A stretch of DNA of 64,000 nt from Aestuariivivens sediminis. Lineage in GTDB: Bacteria; Bacteroidota; Bacteroidia; Flavobacteriales; Flavobacteriaceae. Below, in pieces: positions 35,258 to 44,067 of this stretch. The position numbers and the translations under genes are program-made. Numbering within the stretch: position 1 is the first letter of the stretch; each line of letters opens with the position of its first letter. Where the stretch lies: assembly GCF_022662105.1 (NCBI RefSeq), contig NZ_JAKMCP010000002.1:124001-188000 (forward strand). Direction: 5' to 3'. Under the pieces are notes generated by a model. The model was not told where the DNA came from. It saw only the letters and a list, made by a program, of their open reading frames with translations, and made no database searches.

Positions 35258-37182
35258 TCCAAGGCATTAATCCAAGCCGCTATTTTCAACGCCTCCTCTT
35301 TTGGGACCTGGGGCATAGGTGCCATAGGAGTAGCATATTCCGGCCAGTTTTTGGGTTGAGGATTATATATAAGCTCAACAATTCTTTCGTTGCTATATTG
35401 TCGTTTTGAAATGGATTTAAATGATGGCCCCACAATGCGCTTGTCCTTGCTATGGCATGCCACACAGGTATTGTTCGTTAACAGCGGTTGAATCTCCTCA
35501 TCAGTTAGCACAACTTCATTTTTGTCCTTTTTCTTTGGTTTTGCTGGTGACTTTTTGACGACTTTCTTATTCGAACTGGATCTTTTGGTTGACAACGCTG
35601 TTAAAGGTAATCCATCCCCGTCAGGGATGTGATTTAAGGTATAATAAAATGTTGGATGCAATGTAAGGTGATTTCCCGCTTTAATTTTGACACCATTTAA
35701 GGTAATTTCGTGTACATAGTACGGCCTTAAATTATCAATTACAACACGAACTTTTAGCCCATCGTCACTAACCTTAACGCCTTTAATGTGAAGCTCTTGA
35801 AGATTTGTTTGCGGACTACCATAAACCGGATGATACTTATAGATATAGCTCTTCCCGATATACGAATCTAAGTCCTCGGCACTGTCTTTATCTACGGGCT
35901 GGGTAAACGCGATTTCAAAACCATCCGGCATCGCTTTGACCGTTTTCATTTCAAAAGGCATACGTCCGGTCCAGGTCACAAATTCCAGCCCTGAATTGGT
36001 CGTTCCTGCCGACCCCCAGCCTCTATTTGTCTCACCGATAAAAAGATTTCCACTATGGTCAAAATCCATTCGTAACACCCCGGACTGAAATCCAGACCTG
36101 AAATCGAAGGCAACACCCTGGTATTCCCCTTTTATCTTTTCCAGCATGACCCGCATGATTTTACTTTGCCCCATATCCCCAACCAGTACCTGGCCCTGAA
36201 AAGGACCAAACTTACCCTGAGTATCATCGACTTTGATTTCGGAATTTGAGATCCCTAAAATACCATGAGGTAATATTACTGCCGGCAATTGCAGTTCGGG
36301 GAAAGTGGCCTGTGCTTCGTACAGGAAATCCGGATCTTCTTCATTTTGAATATTTTCCGGCTTTATATAGCGTCCGTTCTCCTTTACCTGTCTTTTATCA
36401 ATTTTACTGTAAAACTGGGGCTCCGTAAGTTTGACAGGAGATTTTTCAAGTGAGGTCCATTTCAATCCTGCAGGATGCCCTGTAAAGACTCCTTTGGACA
36501 GGTGCCACAAACCTCCGGAACCAATCCAGTCACCCTGATTATCGGTATAGAACAATTCACCATCTATCAGTCCATATCCTGCAGGGGAACGCATTCCTGT
36601 TGCCCAGGGTTCCATTTGTCCGTCTTCCGTAATTCTCATAGTCCAACCCCGCCAAGGAACACGACTTTCTCCACGCCACCACTCTTCATTTCCAAAGGCT
36701 ACATTAGCCGTCACGAAAAAGGACTGATCCGGCGCTAAAACAGGACCGAACGAATATTCGTGATAATGAGTAGACAATGGCCACGCAAATACGGTTTCAT
36801 ACACATCCGCTATCCTATCGCCATTGGTATCCACTAATTTTGTAAGTTCTCCTCTTTGTGCCGTATATAGAGCTCCCGCTTTGTAAGCCAATCCCAGAGG
36901 TTCATGCAGTCCTGATGCAAATTTTATAAAAGTCGGTGAGTATCCATTGGACATGGTTGGGTTTTCTATCAACCACACATCACCCCGTCTCGTACAAACG
37001 GCCAAGCTGCCATTTGGAAGCGATAGTACTCCGCCTCCCTCAATAAGAACACCTTCTGGTGTTGGTATGGTCGTGATTCTATAATAATCCTCTTCTTTTG
37101 GAATATTTTGAGAAAAGGCATTTTGCAAAATCCCAACACTTAATAAGACTCCCAATATTTTAAAATGTATTATATTCTTCAT
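35254..37182 (-). CDS. Secreted beta-propeller protein with C-terminal cytochrome c
   Basis: About 642 aa. A signal peptide ends near AFSQ, then a propeller (GGGVLSLPNGSLAVCTRRGDVWLI, DGQMEPWATGMRSPAGYG, GNLFIGETNRGWGSAG), a beta domain, a Lys-rich linker (about 545-565) and a cytochrome c domain with CVACH near residue 571 and a probable Met ligand in ATPMAPMP. It should carry electrons in the periplasm or at the outer membrane. ATG 37182 gives the best signal peptide; ATG 37194 overlaps the upstream stop. It forms a two-gene operon with the 39074 gene. Confidence 0.85.
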   Translation of the reverse strand: MKNIIHFKILGVLLSVGILQNAFSQNIPKEEDYYRITTIPTPEGVLIEGGGVLSLPNGSLAVCTRRGDVWLIENPTMSNGYSPTFIKFASGLHEPLGLAYKAGALYTAQRGELTKLVDTNGDRIADVYETVFAWPLSTHYHEYSFGPVLAPDQSFFVTANVAFGNEEWWRGESRVPWRGWTMRITEDGQMEPWATGMRSPAGYGLIDGELFYTDNQGDWIGSGGLWHLSKGVFTGHPAGLKWTSLEKSPVKLTEPQFYSKIDKRQVKENGRYIKPENIQNEEDPDFLYEAQATFPELQLPAVILPHGILGISNSEIKVDDTQGKFGPFQGQVLVGDMGQSKIMRVMLEKIKGEYQGVAFDFRSGFQSGVLRMDFDHSGNLFIGETNRGWGSAGTTNSGLEFVTWTGRMPFEMKTVKAMPDGFEIAFTQPVDKDSAEDLDSYIGKSYIYKYHPVYGSPQTNLQELHIKGVKVSDDGLKVRVVIDNLRPYYVHEITLNGVKIKAGNHLTLHPTFYYTLNHIPDGDGLPLTALSTKRSSSNKKVVKKSPAKPKKKDKNEVVLTDEEIQPLLTNNTCVACHSKDKRIVGPSFKSISKRQYSNERIVELIYNPQPKNWPEYATPMAPMPQVPKEEALKIAAWINALD

Positions 37183-37187
37183 GACCC

Positions 37188-39074
37188 TTACCATATTAAT
37201 TCATATTTAACTAAACTCCCATCAACGGCAATCACCAATTCTGTTTCCCCGTCCACTTCCCTCATAACAGGAACCTGATCGGTAAGTAATTTAATGTAAT
37301 ATTCCCCATTTATGGCATAAGACCCATCAGGTCGTTGCTGTATGATTCCAGAGGCCAGTTTAAAATACCAATTTTGTAAGCCCGTATCAGAAAATCGAAC
37401 TTCGCGAACCACATGCGTATTGGTACTATTGGGTTCAATTCTGTTTTCAATGTCTACCCCCCTGTATACCTGTTTAAAGACAGGAAGCCGAGTGGTTTCA
37501 TCAATGACATACCCTTTGGAAATAAATTCCGGAGCATGACCCGTTTCAGGAAACAATGTTTTAGCATCCGAAAGTTGGGCGATGGGTTGATTCAAAAAGG
37601 TCCACTGTACAGCGCCCCTTGGTTTAAATGAACCGTCACCCCGCTCATGCCACATGGGTGTGGCATCTACAAAATCACCACGCCACAGGCCAACGAGGTT
37701 TCCTGATCCTAAATCATAGATGTAATTTACGCCTTCGGGAGTTCCAACGCCAATGGTATGCGACAGACGTTTCCCATCTCCCCCAAAACTCACAAATGCT
37801 CTTAAACATCTTGGTTCGGTATTAGGTTGGACAAAAATTGGCGAAACTGTATTGATCGCCGGTGGATATGAATCATAAGTATGAAACGTGCTCGGGTAAG
37901 TCGATGCTGTTCCCACCGTTAACCCCAACCTCGGTGCTCTCCACCCGGCCGATTTAATATTGTTCAGAACAAAATCGTGTTCCCCCTGTGACAATGTTAA
38001 AGTGGTGTCCAGCATTTCTTGTCTGTCTGCAGCATTTTTTTGCAAAACAGATACACTATCCATATAAAAGGCAACTCCACCGGTATAACCCAAAGACAGA
38101 TGATAAAGCCCTTCTTCAGGAATATTTAAGGTGCCGGAAAAGCTAATTCCATAATTATCTTCCTCCCCGGTTAAGTTCACATCAATGAATTGGGTTTGGC
38201 CTTCGGTTACAACATCGGCGTCCTGGAGCTCCTCCAATCCTTTAAATTCACCTTTATAAGTCTTATAGGATATTGCAGACATAGATACATCCGATGGCTC
38301 TAATAATTGATACTTTATGTTTCTAAAAGCAACCGGGCCATGATCGCCCTGAATGACAAGTGGTCCTTCAGAAACTTCATTCTTCTCGATTGGACTACCG
38401 GTATATTGAGGAACCTCGACATTAGTATGTATGACCACTCCATTTAGCACCACTGAAACAAATCTGGCATTGGCCATTTTTTCTCCCTTATCGTTAAATT
38501 TTGGAGCCTGAAAATGAATGTTTAGCTTTTGCCACAAACCCGGAGCTTTACATGCATTATGTAATGGTGGAATTCCCCTAAAGATTTTATCTGGATCCGT
38601 TTCCCAATTATTATGTATGCCTCCCATATCCGACACTTTGGGATGGATCACGCCCCAACTGTCCTTTAATTGCAGTTCATATCGGCCTTGTAAATAAATT
38701 CCCGAATTGGATCCCTTGGGTATCATGACTTCCATGTCCAATTTGATATCTCCATGTTTCCAACGGGTTTCTAATCTGTCTTTTTTTTCTGAATCGTTCA
38801 TGTTTAGAAGAATTCCAGTACCCGATTTATAGGCAACCGCTTTTGGCCTTTCCTCTACTTCTTTACGCCTTCTTCTTCTTTTTTTGGATTTAGTTTCCTG
38901 TTCATGATTTTGCATATCATGAACATCAATAGCTGGGTTTACCAGAACTTCTCCAACCACCTTCCAATTCCCGATCTGCGGTTTAAAATCGTTCAAATTA
39001 TTAAGTTCCAATAGGTTCTGAGCAAACCCTTGCGCTCCAAAAAAGAATAGGAGCGATAATAGTTGTATTTTCAT
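37188..39074 (-). CDS. Secreted DUF1080 fusion protein with PA14-like middle domain
   Basis: A 628-aa protein with a signal peptide (to about AQ at 19). The DUF1080 domain (about 25-255) shows MIPKGSNSGIYLQGRYELQL and GPVAFRNIKYQLL, with a Lys/Arg-rich insert at 62-71. The middle (about 270-400) resembles a PA14-type sugar-binding module (GYTGGVAFYMDSVSV). The last 230 residues form a domain I do not recognise (VSFGGDGKRLSHTIGVG, DLGSGNLVGLWRGDFVDATPM). It is co-transcribed with the cytochrome/propeller protein and has a 16-mer promoter. Confidence 0.8.
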   Translation of the reverse strand: MKIQLLSLLFFFGAQGFAQNLLELNNLNDFKPQIGNWKVVGEVLVNPAIDVHDMQNHEQETKSKKRRRRRKEVEERPKAVAYKSGTGILLNMNDSEKKDRLETRWKHGDIKLDMEVMIPKGSNSGIYLQGRYELQLKDSWGVIHPKVSDMGGIHNNWETDPDKIFRGIPPLHNACKAPGLWQKLNIHFQAPKFNDKGEKMANARFVSVVLNGVVIHTNVEVPQYTGSPIEKNEVSEGPLVIQGDHGPVAFRNIKYQLLEPSDVSMSAISYKTYKGEFKGLEELQDADVVTEGQTQFIDVNLTGEEDNYGISFSGTLNIPEEGLYHLSLGYTGGVAFYMDSVSVLQKNAADRQEMLDTTLTLSQGEHDFVLNNIKSAGWRAPRLGLTVGTASTYPSTFHTYDSYPPAINTVSPIFVQPNTEPRCLRAFVSFGGDGKRLSHTIGVGTPEGVNYIYDLGSGNLVGLWRGDFVDATPMWHERGDGSFKPRGAVQWTFLNQPIAQLSDAKTLFPETGHAPEFISKGYVIDETTRLPVFKQVYRGVDIENRIEPNSTNTHVVREVRFSDTGLQNWYFKLASGIIQQRPDGSYAINGEYYIKLLTDQVPVMREVDGETELVIAVDGSLVKYELIW

Positions 39075-39133
39075 AAGCGAGAATTTAGCTTGATTTCCAA
39101 TGGGATACCAATCTCATTTATAGACTGTTTAAC

Positions 39134-39189
39134 CAAATATATATATAACTGAAGACTTTACTGTACAGTTTCATTCACTGAAAAAAATT
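39134..39189 (-). promoter_or_regulatory. 16-mer operator and promoter of the DUF1080-fusion operon (site 2)
   Basis: TTCACTGAAAAAAATT at 39174-39189, the same 16 bases as sites 1 and 3. On the minus strand a perfect TAnnTTTG box (TATATTTG, plus-strand 39134-39141) lies 32 bp downstream of the palindromic core. The start codon is 60 bp beyond the box. This is the cleanest example of the shared promoter design. Confidence 0.65.
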
Positions 39190-39206
39190 AAACATCGCAA
39201 TGGAGT

Positions 39207-39233
39207 AAAAAAAACCAGGGTAACATCCCTGGC
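39207..39233 (-). terminator. Intrinsic terminator of the azurin gene
   Basis: On the minus strand GCCAGGG-ATGTTA-CCCTGG is followed by eight U. It lies 27 bp after the azurin stop and separates that gene from the next operon, which has its own promoter. Confidence 0.85.
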
Positions 39234-39259
39234 TTTACATGTTATAAGCATTACCTTAA

Positions 39260-39775
39260 TTACTCCACAATAAACTTTCCTTTCATCAGGGCATAATGAC
39301 CGGGAAAACTACATAGGAACTCGTATTCACCCGGTTCCGGTGCGTCAAATTCAATAGAGGTTGTCTCACCTCCCCCAATTAATTTGGTATGGGCTATGAT
39401 ATCGTTTGTGGCATCTTCAGGGATATAATCAGTATCCCTGGCACTTGACGCTTTAATTCCAAAAGCCATTAAATCAACGCCCTTTTGAAGCAATACAAAA
39501 TTATGACCCATAACATTTTTATCCAACTTTCCAATATGCCTCAAGGTTAATTTGACTTTTTTACCAGCCTTAACGCGAAGTTCCGTCTTATCAAACTTCA
39601 TTTGATCATTTCCTGAAATCACAAGATTAGTCATGTTATCTTCTACTTGCTCTTTTGGTTCATCCTGCTTTTTCTCATAAGTGAACCCTTCCTTTTTCTT
39701 TTCTTCCTTATTACCGCACCCTATTACGAATAGGCCTAAGAAAATGGCTAAGGCTATGTGTTTAATTGCATTCAT
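39260..39775 (-). CDS. Azurin-like blue-copper lipoprotein
   Basis: A 171-aa lipoprotein (FVIGC, Cys 20) with a charged linker (about 21-47) and a cupredoxin domain. Type 1 copper ligands are H91 (MGHNFVL), C155 and H160 (FLCSFPGHYALMKG) and M164. It is a small membrane-tethered electron carrier. It has its own 16-mer promoter and terminator, so it is probably co-regulated with the dehydrogenase and could accept electrons from the cytochrome c proteins or the GMC complex. Confidence 0.92.
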   Translation of the reverse strand: MNAIKHIALAIFLGLFVIGCGNKEEKKKEGFTYEKKQDEPKEQVEDNMTNLVISGNDQMKFDKTELRVKAGKKVKLTLRHIGKLDKNVMGHNFVLLQKGVDLMAFGIKASSARDTDYIPEDATNDIIAHTKLIGGGETTSIEFDAPEPGEYEFLCSFPGHYALMKGKFIVE

Positions 39776-39825
39776 TTTTAATGTTTTTTGATTTAATAAC
39801 TGATTATCTTAAAAATTTATCCGGA

Positions 39826-39884
39826 CTAATATAATAATAATATAGACTCAAATGATTATTCCGTTTTATTCACTGAAAAAAATT
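39826..39884 (-). promoter_or_regulatory. 16-mer operator and promoter of the azurin gene (site 3)
   Basis: TTCACTGAAAAAAATT at 39869-39884, identical to sites 1 and 2. On the minus strand a TATATTAG box (plus-strand 39826-39833), a weaker TAnnTTTG match, lies 35 bp downstream of the palindromic core and about 50 bp before the azurin start codon. Confidence 0.6.
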
Positions 39885-39907
39885 ATAAATGCATAATTCA
39901 AGTCGTA

Positions 39908-41500
39908 TTACAAAATATAATCTGTACTTATAAAATTAGATGTTTTTCGCTTTAGTAATTCATTTAAAATGCCATTATTATAGTCATTATCCTTGGAGGC
40001 TACAAAAGTACGTATGGAAAAAGACCTTAGGGCGTCATGAACACTCAAGGTTCCAAAGGCAGAATCCTTTCGCCCTGTAAACGGATAGACATCGGGCCCT
40101 CGTTGACATGAGCTATTTAAATTAACCCTACAAACCAGGTTTACCAAGGTATCAATTAATGGAGATAAGGTGTGTATATCCTTACCAAACAGACTTACCT
40201 GCTGTCCATAATCTGATGCTGCCATATCGTCCAATGGTTCATCAATATCAGAAAAAGATATCACAGGTATTACCGGTCCAAATTGTTCTTCCTTATACAC
40301 ACGCATGGCTTTGGTTACAGGATATAAAACCGCTGGGAAAATAAAATTCTCACTAGTTTCACCTCCTTTTTTATTCAAAATTCTTGCCCCTTTATGAGAG
40401 GCGTCCTCAATTAACGCTTTAATGTAGTCCGGTTTTTCTGTTTCCGGCAAGGGTGTTAGTTTCACTCCAGGCTCCCATGGATTTCCGAACTTAAGACGAT
40501 CCACTTGTTGGGCAAACCTTCGGTTAAATTCTTCGACCACAGATTCGTGAACATACAATACCTTGAGGGCTGTACAGCGTTGTCCGTTAAAAGACAAGGT
40601 TCCGGTAATGCACTCTTCAACAGCAAGATCCAAATCGGCATCCGGCAATACGATAGCAGGATTCTTGGCTTCAAGACCTAATACCATGCGGAGCCTGTTC
40701 CCTTTAGGATGTTCAGCTTGCAGTGCATTGGCAGACTTACTATTACCAATTAAGGCCAAAACATCAATTTTTCCAGACTGCATTATTGGTGTTGCCAATA
40801 CGCGTCCGCGGCCATAAACAATATTAACAACCCCCCTGGGAAAGCTACTTTGAAAAGCCTCCATTAAGGGTGAAATCAGCAGAACTCCCAATTTTGCAGG
40901 TTTAAAAATAACGGTATTTCCCATAATCAAGGCCGGAATAAGCAAAGTAAACGTTTCGTTTAATGGGTAATTGTATGGCCCCAGGCAAAGTACTACACCC
41001 AAGGGTCCACGGCGTATGTGCGCATAAACACCTGAGTTTTTTTCAAATTTTGCCGAATCTCGGTCTATTTGTTTATAGGCCTCAATAGTATCATAGATGT
41101 AGTCCACGGTTCTGTCAAACTCCTTCTCCGAATCCGGTAAATTTTTACCGATTTCCCACATTAAAAGTTTGACGACTTCTTCCCGTTTTGTCTTCATTTG
41201 CTCAACAAATTTTTCCATACAGGCTATTCTATCCACTACTTTCATGGTAGGCCACAATCCCTGACCCTTATTATAGGCCAAAGTTGCAGCATTTAATGCT
41301 TCCAAGGCCTCTTTTTCCCCAAGTTGTGGAATGGTTCCCAATAGTGTAGGCTTATAGTCTTGTGTCGATGAAATGGTTGAAAATACTTCGGCTGTATTTC
41401 CCTTCCATTGTTTCAGCTCACCCCCTACCAAATAAGAGGTTTGGTGCAATAGTGATTTAATTTTATATGGATCTGGAATGTCTGTAAAAGGCGTATTCAT
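39908..41500 (-). CDS. Aldehyde dehydrogenase, GapN-like (NADP-dependent glyceraldehyde-3-phosphate dehydrogenase type)
   Basis: A 530-aa cytosolic aldehyde dehydrogenase. The catalytic cysteine lies in [14 protein letters not shown] and the general base in [29 protein letters not shown] and [12 protein letters not shown] point to the GapN branch. GapN makes 3-phosphoglycerate and NADPH without ATP. It has no recognised 16-mer of its own; its stop is 24 bp from site 3. It may belong to central metabolism of the same sugar, or oxidise another aldehyde. Confidence 0.82.
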   Translation of the reverse strand: MNTPFTDIPDPYKIKSLLHQTSYLVGGELKQWKGNTAEVFSTISSTQDYKPTLLGTIPQLGEKEALEALNAATLAYNKGQGLWPTMKVVDRIACMEKFVEQMKTKREEVVKLLMWEIGKNLPDSEKEFDRTVDYIYDTIEAYKQIDRDSAKFEKNSGVYAHIRRGPLGVVLCLGPYNYPLNETFTLLIPALIMGNTVIFKPAKLGVLLISPLMEAFQSSFPRGVVNIVYGRGRVLATPIMQSGKIDVLALIGNSKSANALQAEHPKGNRLRMVLGLEAKNPAIVLPDADLDLAVEECITGTLSFNGQRCTALKVLYVHESVVEEFNRRFAQQVDRLKFGNPWEPGVKLTPLPETEKPDYIKALIEDASHKGARILNKKGGETSENFIFPAVLYPVTKAMRVYKEEQFGPVIPVISFSDIDEPLDDMAASDYGQQVSLFGKDIHTLSPLIDTLVNLVCRVNLNSSCQRGPDVYPFTGRKDSAFGTLSVHDALRSFSIRTFVASKDNDYNNGILNELLKRKTSNFISTDYIL

Positions 41501-41796
41501 CTTTATAAATAGTTTTAATGAGCACTAATATATCTATATTTTAGCTTTAATCCCTATAAAAAAGGACTTTGCCCAATAGAAATATCATTTTCTTAAGCGT
41601 TTAATTCCTTAGGAATAAAAAATGTATATCTCAAACGTTTTCGCCTGCTAATTTTATTCTAATAGCTTTATATGATGGTTCACCTCATTCTATAGCGAAC
41701 CAAACTGTACTTTTGGACCCGGACATAAAACCCAGGAATACATATCTTATAAACCAATCAATTTCTTATATTTAAATCCTTAATTTATTTTAAACC
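41501..41796 (+). other. Divergent intergenic region, no locus operator found
   Basis: This 296-bp AT-rich region separates the GapN-like gene from the plus-strand DUF1080 gene. It must hold two promoters. I found a TATATTTA stretch near 41768 that could be a -7 box, but no copy of the TTCACTGAA palindrome and no small ORF or hairpin worth naming. Confidence 0.4.
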
Positions 41797-42594
41797 ATGA
41801 AGCACATTATTTTCGCGCTATCCATTGCATCCCTATTACTCTCGTGTAAAGGAGAACAAAAAACAGAACACCCTCTCGACCATACCATCCCTAAAAATGA
41901 CCCTACTGGAGAAGAATGGATTTCCCTTTTTGACGGGACCAGTACTGAAGGGTGGCGGGCCTATAACGGAGATACCTTGCCTCCCGGCTGGGTCATAGAG
42001 GATGGTGTGCTCACATTCAACACCGAATTGGGTCTGGAACAGGATTATACGGGCGGAATAGATATTATTTATGCTGCGGAGGAATTTGATAATTTTGAAC
42101 TCTATTTGGAGTGGAAACTTCCGGAAGGGGGCAACAGTGGTATTTTTTATCACGTAAAGGAAGGCTACAACAGTATACCCGAAGTTTCACCGGAATATCA
42201 GTTAATTGATGATTTGGGCTATACGAAAATTCATGATATCACCGATTATAACTTAAGTTTAGGCTATACCGAAAACCCGGAAGAGTTAAAGCCCTTACAG
42301 AAAACAGGTTCAGATTATGCCATGCATCCTGCTGATCCTTCACAAAAAGTATTGCACCCCATAGGCGAATGGAATTCATCAAAAATTGTATTTACGCCGC
42401 AAAAAGTGGAGCACTGGCTTAATGGTAAAAAGCTATTGTCATTTGTCCCCTGGGATGACGCCTGGTTTGAAAAAAAGAACTCCGATAAGTGGAAAACCAG
42501 TCCCGATTATGGAAAATTCAAAACCGGGTACATTGGGCTTCAAGATCATTCCAGTTCCATTTGGTTTAGAAATATTAAAATAAAAAAACTGTAG
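41797..42594 (+). CDS. DUF1080 / 3-keto-disaccharide hydrolase-family lipoprotein
   Basis: A 265-aa lipoprotein (LLLSC, Cys 17). DUF1080 features: WISLFDGTSTEGWRAYNGD, LYLEWKLPEGGNSGIFYHV, PEYQLIDDLGY and GYIGLQDHSSSIWFRNIKIK. It is most like the protein at 14252 (same GNSGIF and LQDHS motifs). It is paired with the Gfo/Idh gene 14 bp downstream, a two-gene operon on the right flank of the sugar locus. Confidence 0.88.
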   Translation: MKHIIFALSIASLLLSCKGEQKTEHPLDHTIPKNDPTGEEWISLFDGTSTEGWRAYNGDTLPPGWVIEDGVLTFNTELGLEQDYTGGIDIIYAAEEFDNFELYLEWKLPEGGNSGIFYHVKEGYNSIPEVSPEYQLIDDLGYTKIHDITDYNLSLGYTENPEELKPLQKTGSDYAMHPADPSQKVLHPIGEWNSSKIVFTPQKVEHWLNGKKLLSFVPWDDAWFEKKNSDKWKTSPDYGKFKTGYIGLQDHSSSIWFRNIKIKKL

Positions 42595-42608
42595 CTAAAA
42601 TATAAATC

Positions 42609-44048
42609 ATGAACAAAAGAGAATTTTTAAAAAGAGGTAGTCTGGGAGTTACAGGATTGGTTTTGGCGCCATCAATAATTATGTGTAAACCTGACCCCAA
42701 AAATAACCGTTTAAGGACGGCTCATATTGGAGTGGGAAACATGGGCCGTGAAGACCTGAAAGCCATAGCCTCCCATCCCATGGTTGATGTGGTGGCACTG
42801 TGTGATGTAGATAGCAATTATCTTTCGGCAGCGAAACTACAACATCCTAATGCAAGATCGTTTTCAGATTACAGGGTCATGCTCAAAGAAATGAAAAACG
42901 ACATTGATGCCGTTATTATATCCACTCCAGACCATACCCATGCACCGGCCGCCATGCTGGCCATGGATTTGGAGAAAAATGTGTACTGCCAAAAACCCCT
43001 AACCCATTATGTATCTGAAGCCAGAGCTATGAATAATTTGGCACAAAAAAAACAACTCATTACTCAAATGGGTATTCAGGTCCATTCCTTTTATGATTAT
43101 AAATTAGCCACCTTATTGATACAGTCCGGTATTATTGGAAAGGTACATACCGTACACGCCTGGTCCCCTAAAAACTGGGGGTACAGTGGTGATACCCCTC
43201 AAGGCAGTGACCCTGTACCAGATTCTTTAGACTGGAACTTATGGTTGGGAACATCCAAAGAACGCCCTTATAAAGACGGGTTTTACCATCCCGCTAATTG
43301 GCGCAAAGTAATGGATTATGGCTGTGGCACTTTGGGGGATATGGGCGTCCACATTTTCGATACCCCTTACAATGCCTTAGCTCTGGATGTCCCGTTAACC
43401 ATAAAAAATGAATGTGAAGCATCCAATGGTTTCGGATACCCGGAACAAAACATCGTCACTTACGAATTCCCTCAAACCAAGTACACATCAGAAACCCTAA
43501 CCTGGATTTGGTATGATGGCCCCGGGGCTCCTCGTGATCATGAAGATCTGAAATTGCCCGGTGTTGAACCTTTAGAAAGTCACACGTCCTCTAACGCAGA
43601 GGATGTTGACTTGGAAGACAAAACATCCTTAGATGCTAAAATTGCCCAAGCCGGTCAATTACCTGAACAAGGGGCCATGTTTGTAGGCGAAAAAGGCCGT
43701 TTACTTTTACCGCATTTCATGCAATTACCTCAAAAAATAGTAGATGGGGCCTATGTAGACATCTCTTCTGAAATTGCCAGTATTACAGAGGCTAATGGCA
43801 TGGGTGAACCCATACGCAACTACGAATCTGAAGGTCCAAAGCACTACCACGAATTTGTAGATGCCTGTCTGGGGAAAGCCACCTGTAGTGCCCCGTTTTC
43901 GTATGCTTCCAAATTAACGGAAACCATTCTATTAGGCGTGATTGCAGGGCGTTTTCCTAACCAAACCCTTCATTGGGACAGAACCCTGGCCAAATTTAAA
44001 GAAGTGGAAGCCAACCCCTATTTGGAAGGGATCTATCGGAAGTTTTAA
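42609..44048 (+). CDS. Gfo/Idh/MocA family protein, exported, QKP motif
   Basis: A 479-aa protein with a Tat-like leader (MNKREFLKRGSLGVTG, hydrophobic to 25; the twin Arg is KR here). Rossmann segment is AHIGVGNMGRED; QKP at 128-130 replaces EKP (VYCQKPLTHY), preceded by STPDHTHAPA as in the paralog at 27232. CGTLGDMGVHIFDTPYNAL marks the C-terminal domain. It follows a DUF1080 gene, suggesting the two act in sequence on an exported keto-glycoside. Confidence 0.86.
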   Translation: MNKREFLKRGSLGVTGLVLAPSIIMCKPDPKNNRLRTAHIGVGNMGREDLKAIASHPMVDVVALCDVDSNYLSAAKLQHPNARSFSDYRVMLKEMKNDIDAVIISTPDHTHAPAAMLAMDLEKNVYCQKPLTHYVSEARAMNNLAQKKQLITQMGIQVHSFYDYKLATLLIQSGIIGKVHTVHAWSPKNWGYSGDTPQGSDPVPDSLDWNLWLGTSKERPYKDGFYHPANWRKVMDYGCGTLGDMGVHIFDTPYNALALDVPLTIKNECEASNGFGYPEQNIVTYEFPQTKYTSETLTWIWYDGPGAPRDHEDLKLPGVEPLESHTSSNAEDVDLEDKTSLDAKIAQAGQLPEQGAMFVGEKGRLLLPHFMQLPQKIVDGAYVDISSEIASITEANGMGEPIRNYESEGPKHYHEFVDACLGKATCSAPFSYASKLTETILLGVIAGRFPNQTLHWDRTLAKFKEVEANPYLEGIYRKF

Positions 44049-44067
44049 AATGTCATTCTAAATCGTA

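Noticed and set aside
14252-44048. Polysaccharide utilisation locus of SusCD type
   Set aside because: There is only one TonB receptor and no SusD, and no classical glycoside hydrolase or lyase; the gene set fits an oxidative keto-sugar pathway instead.
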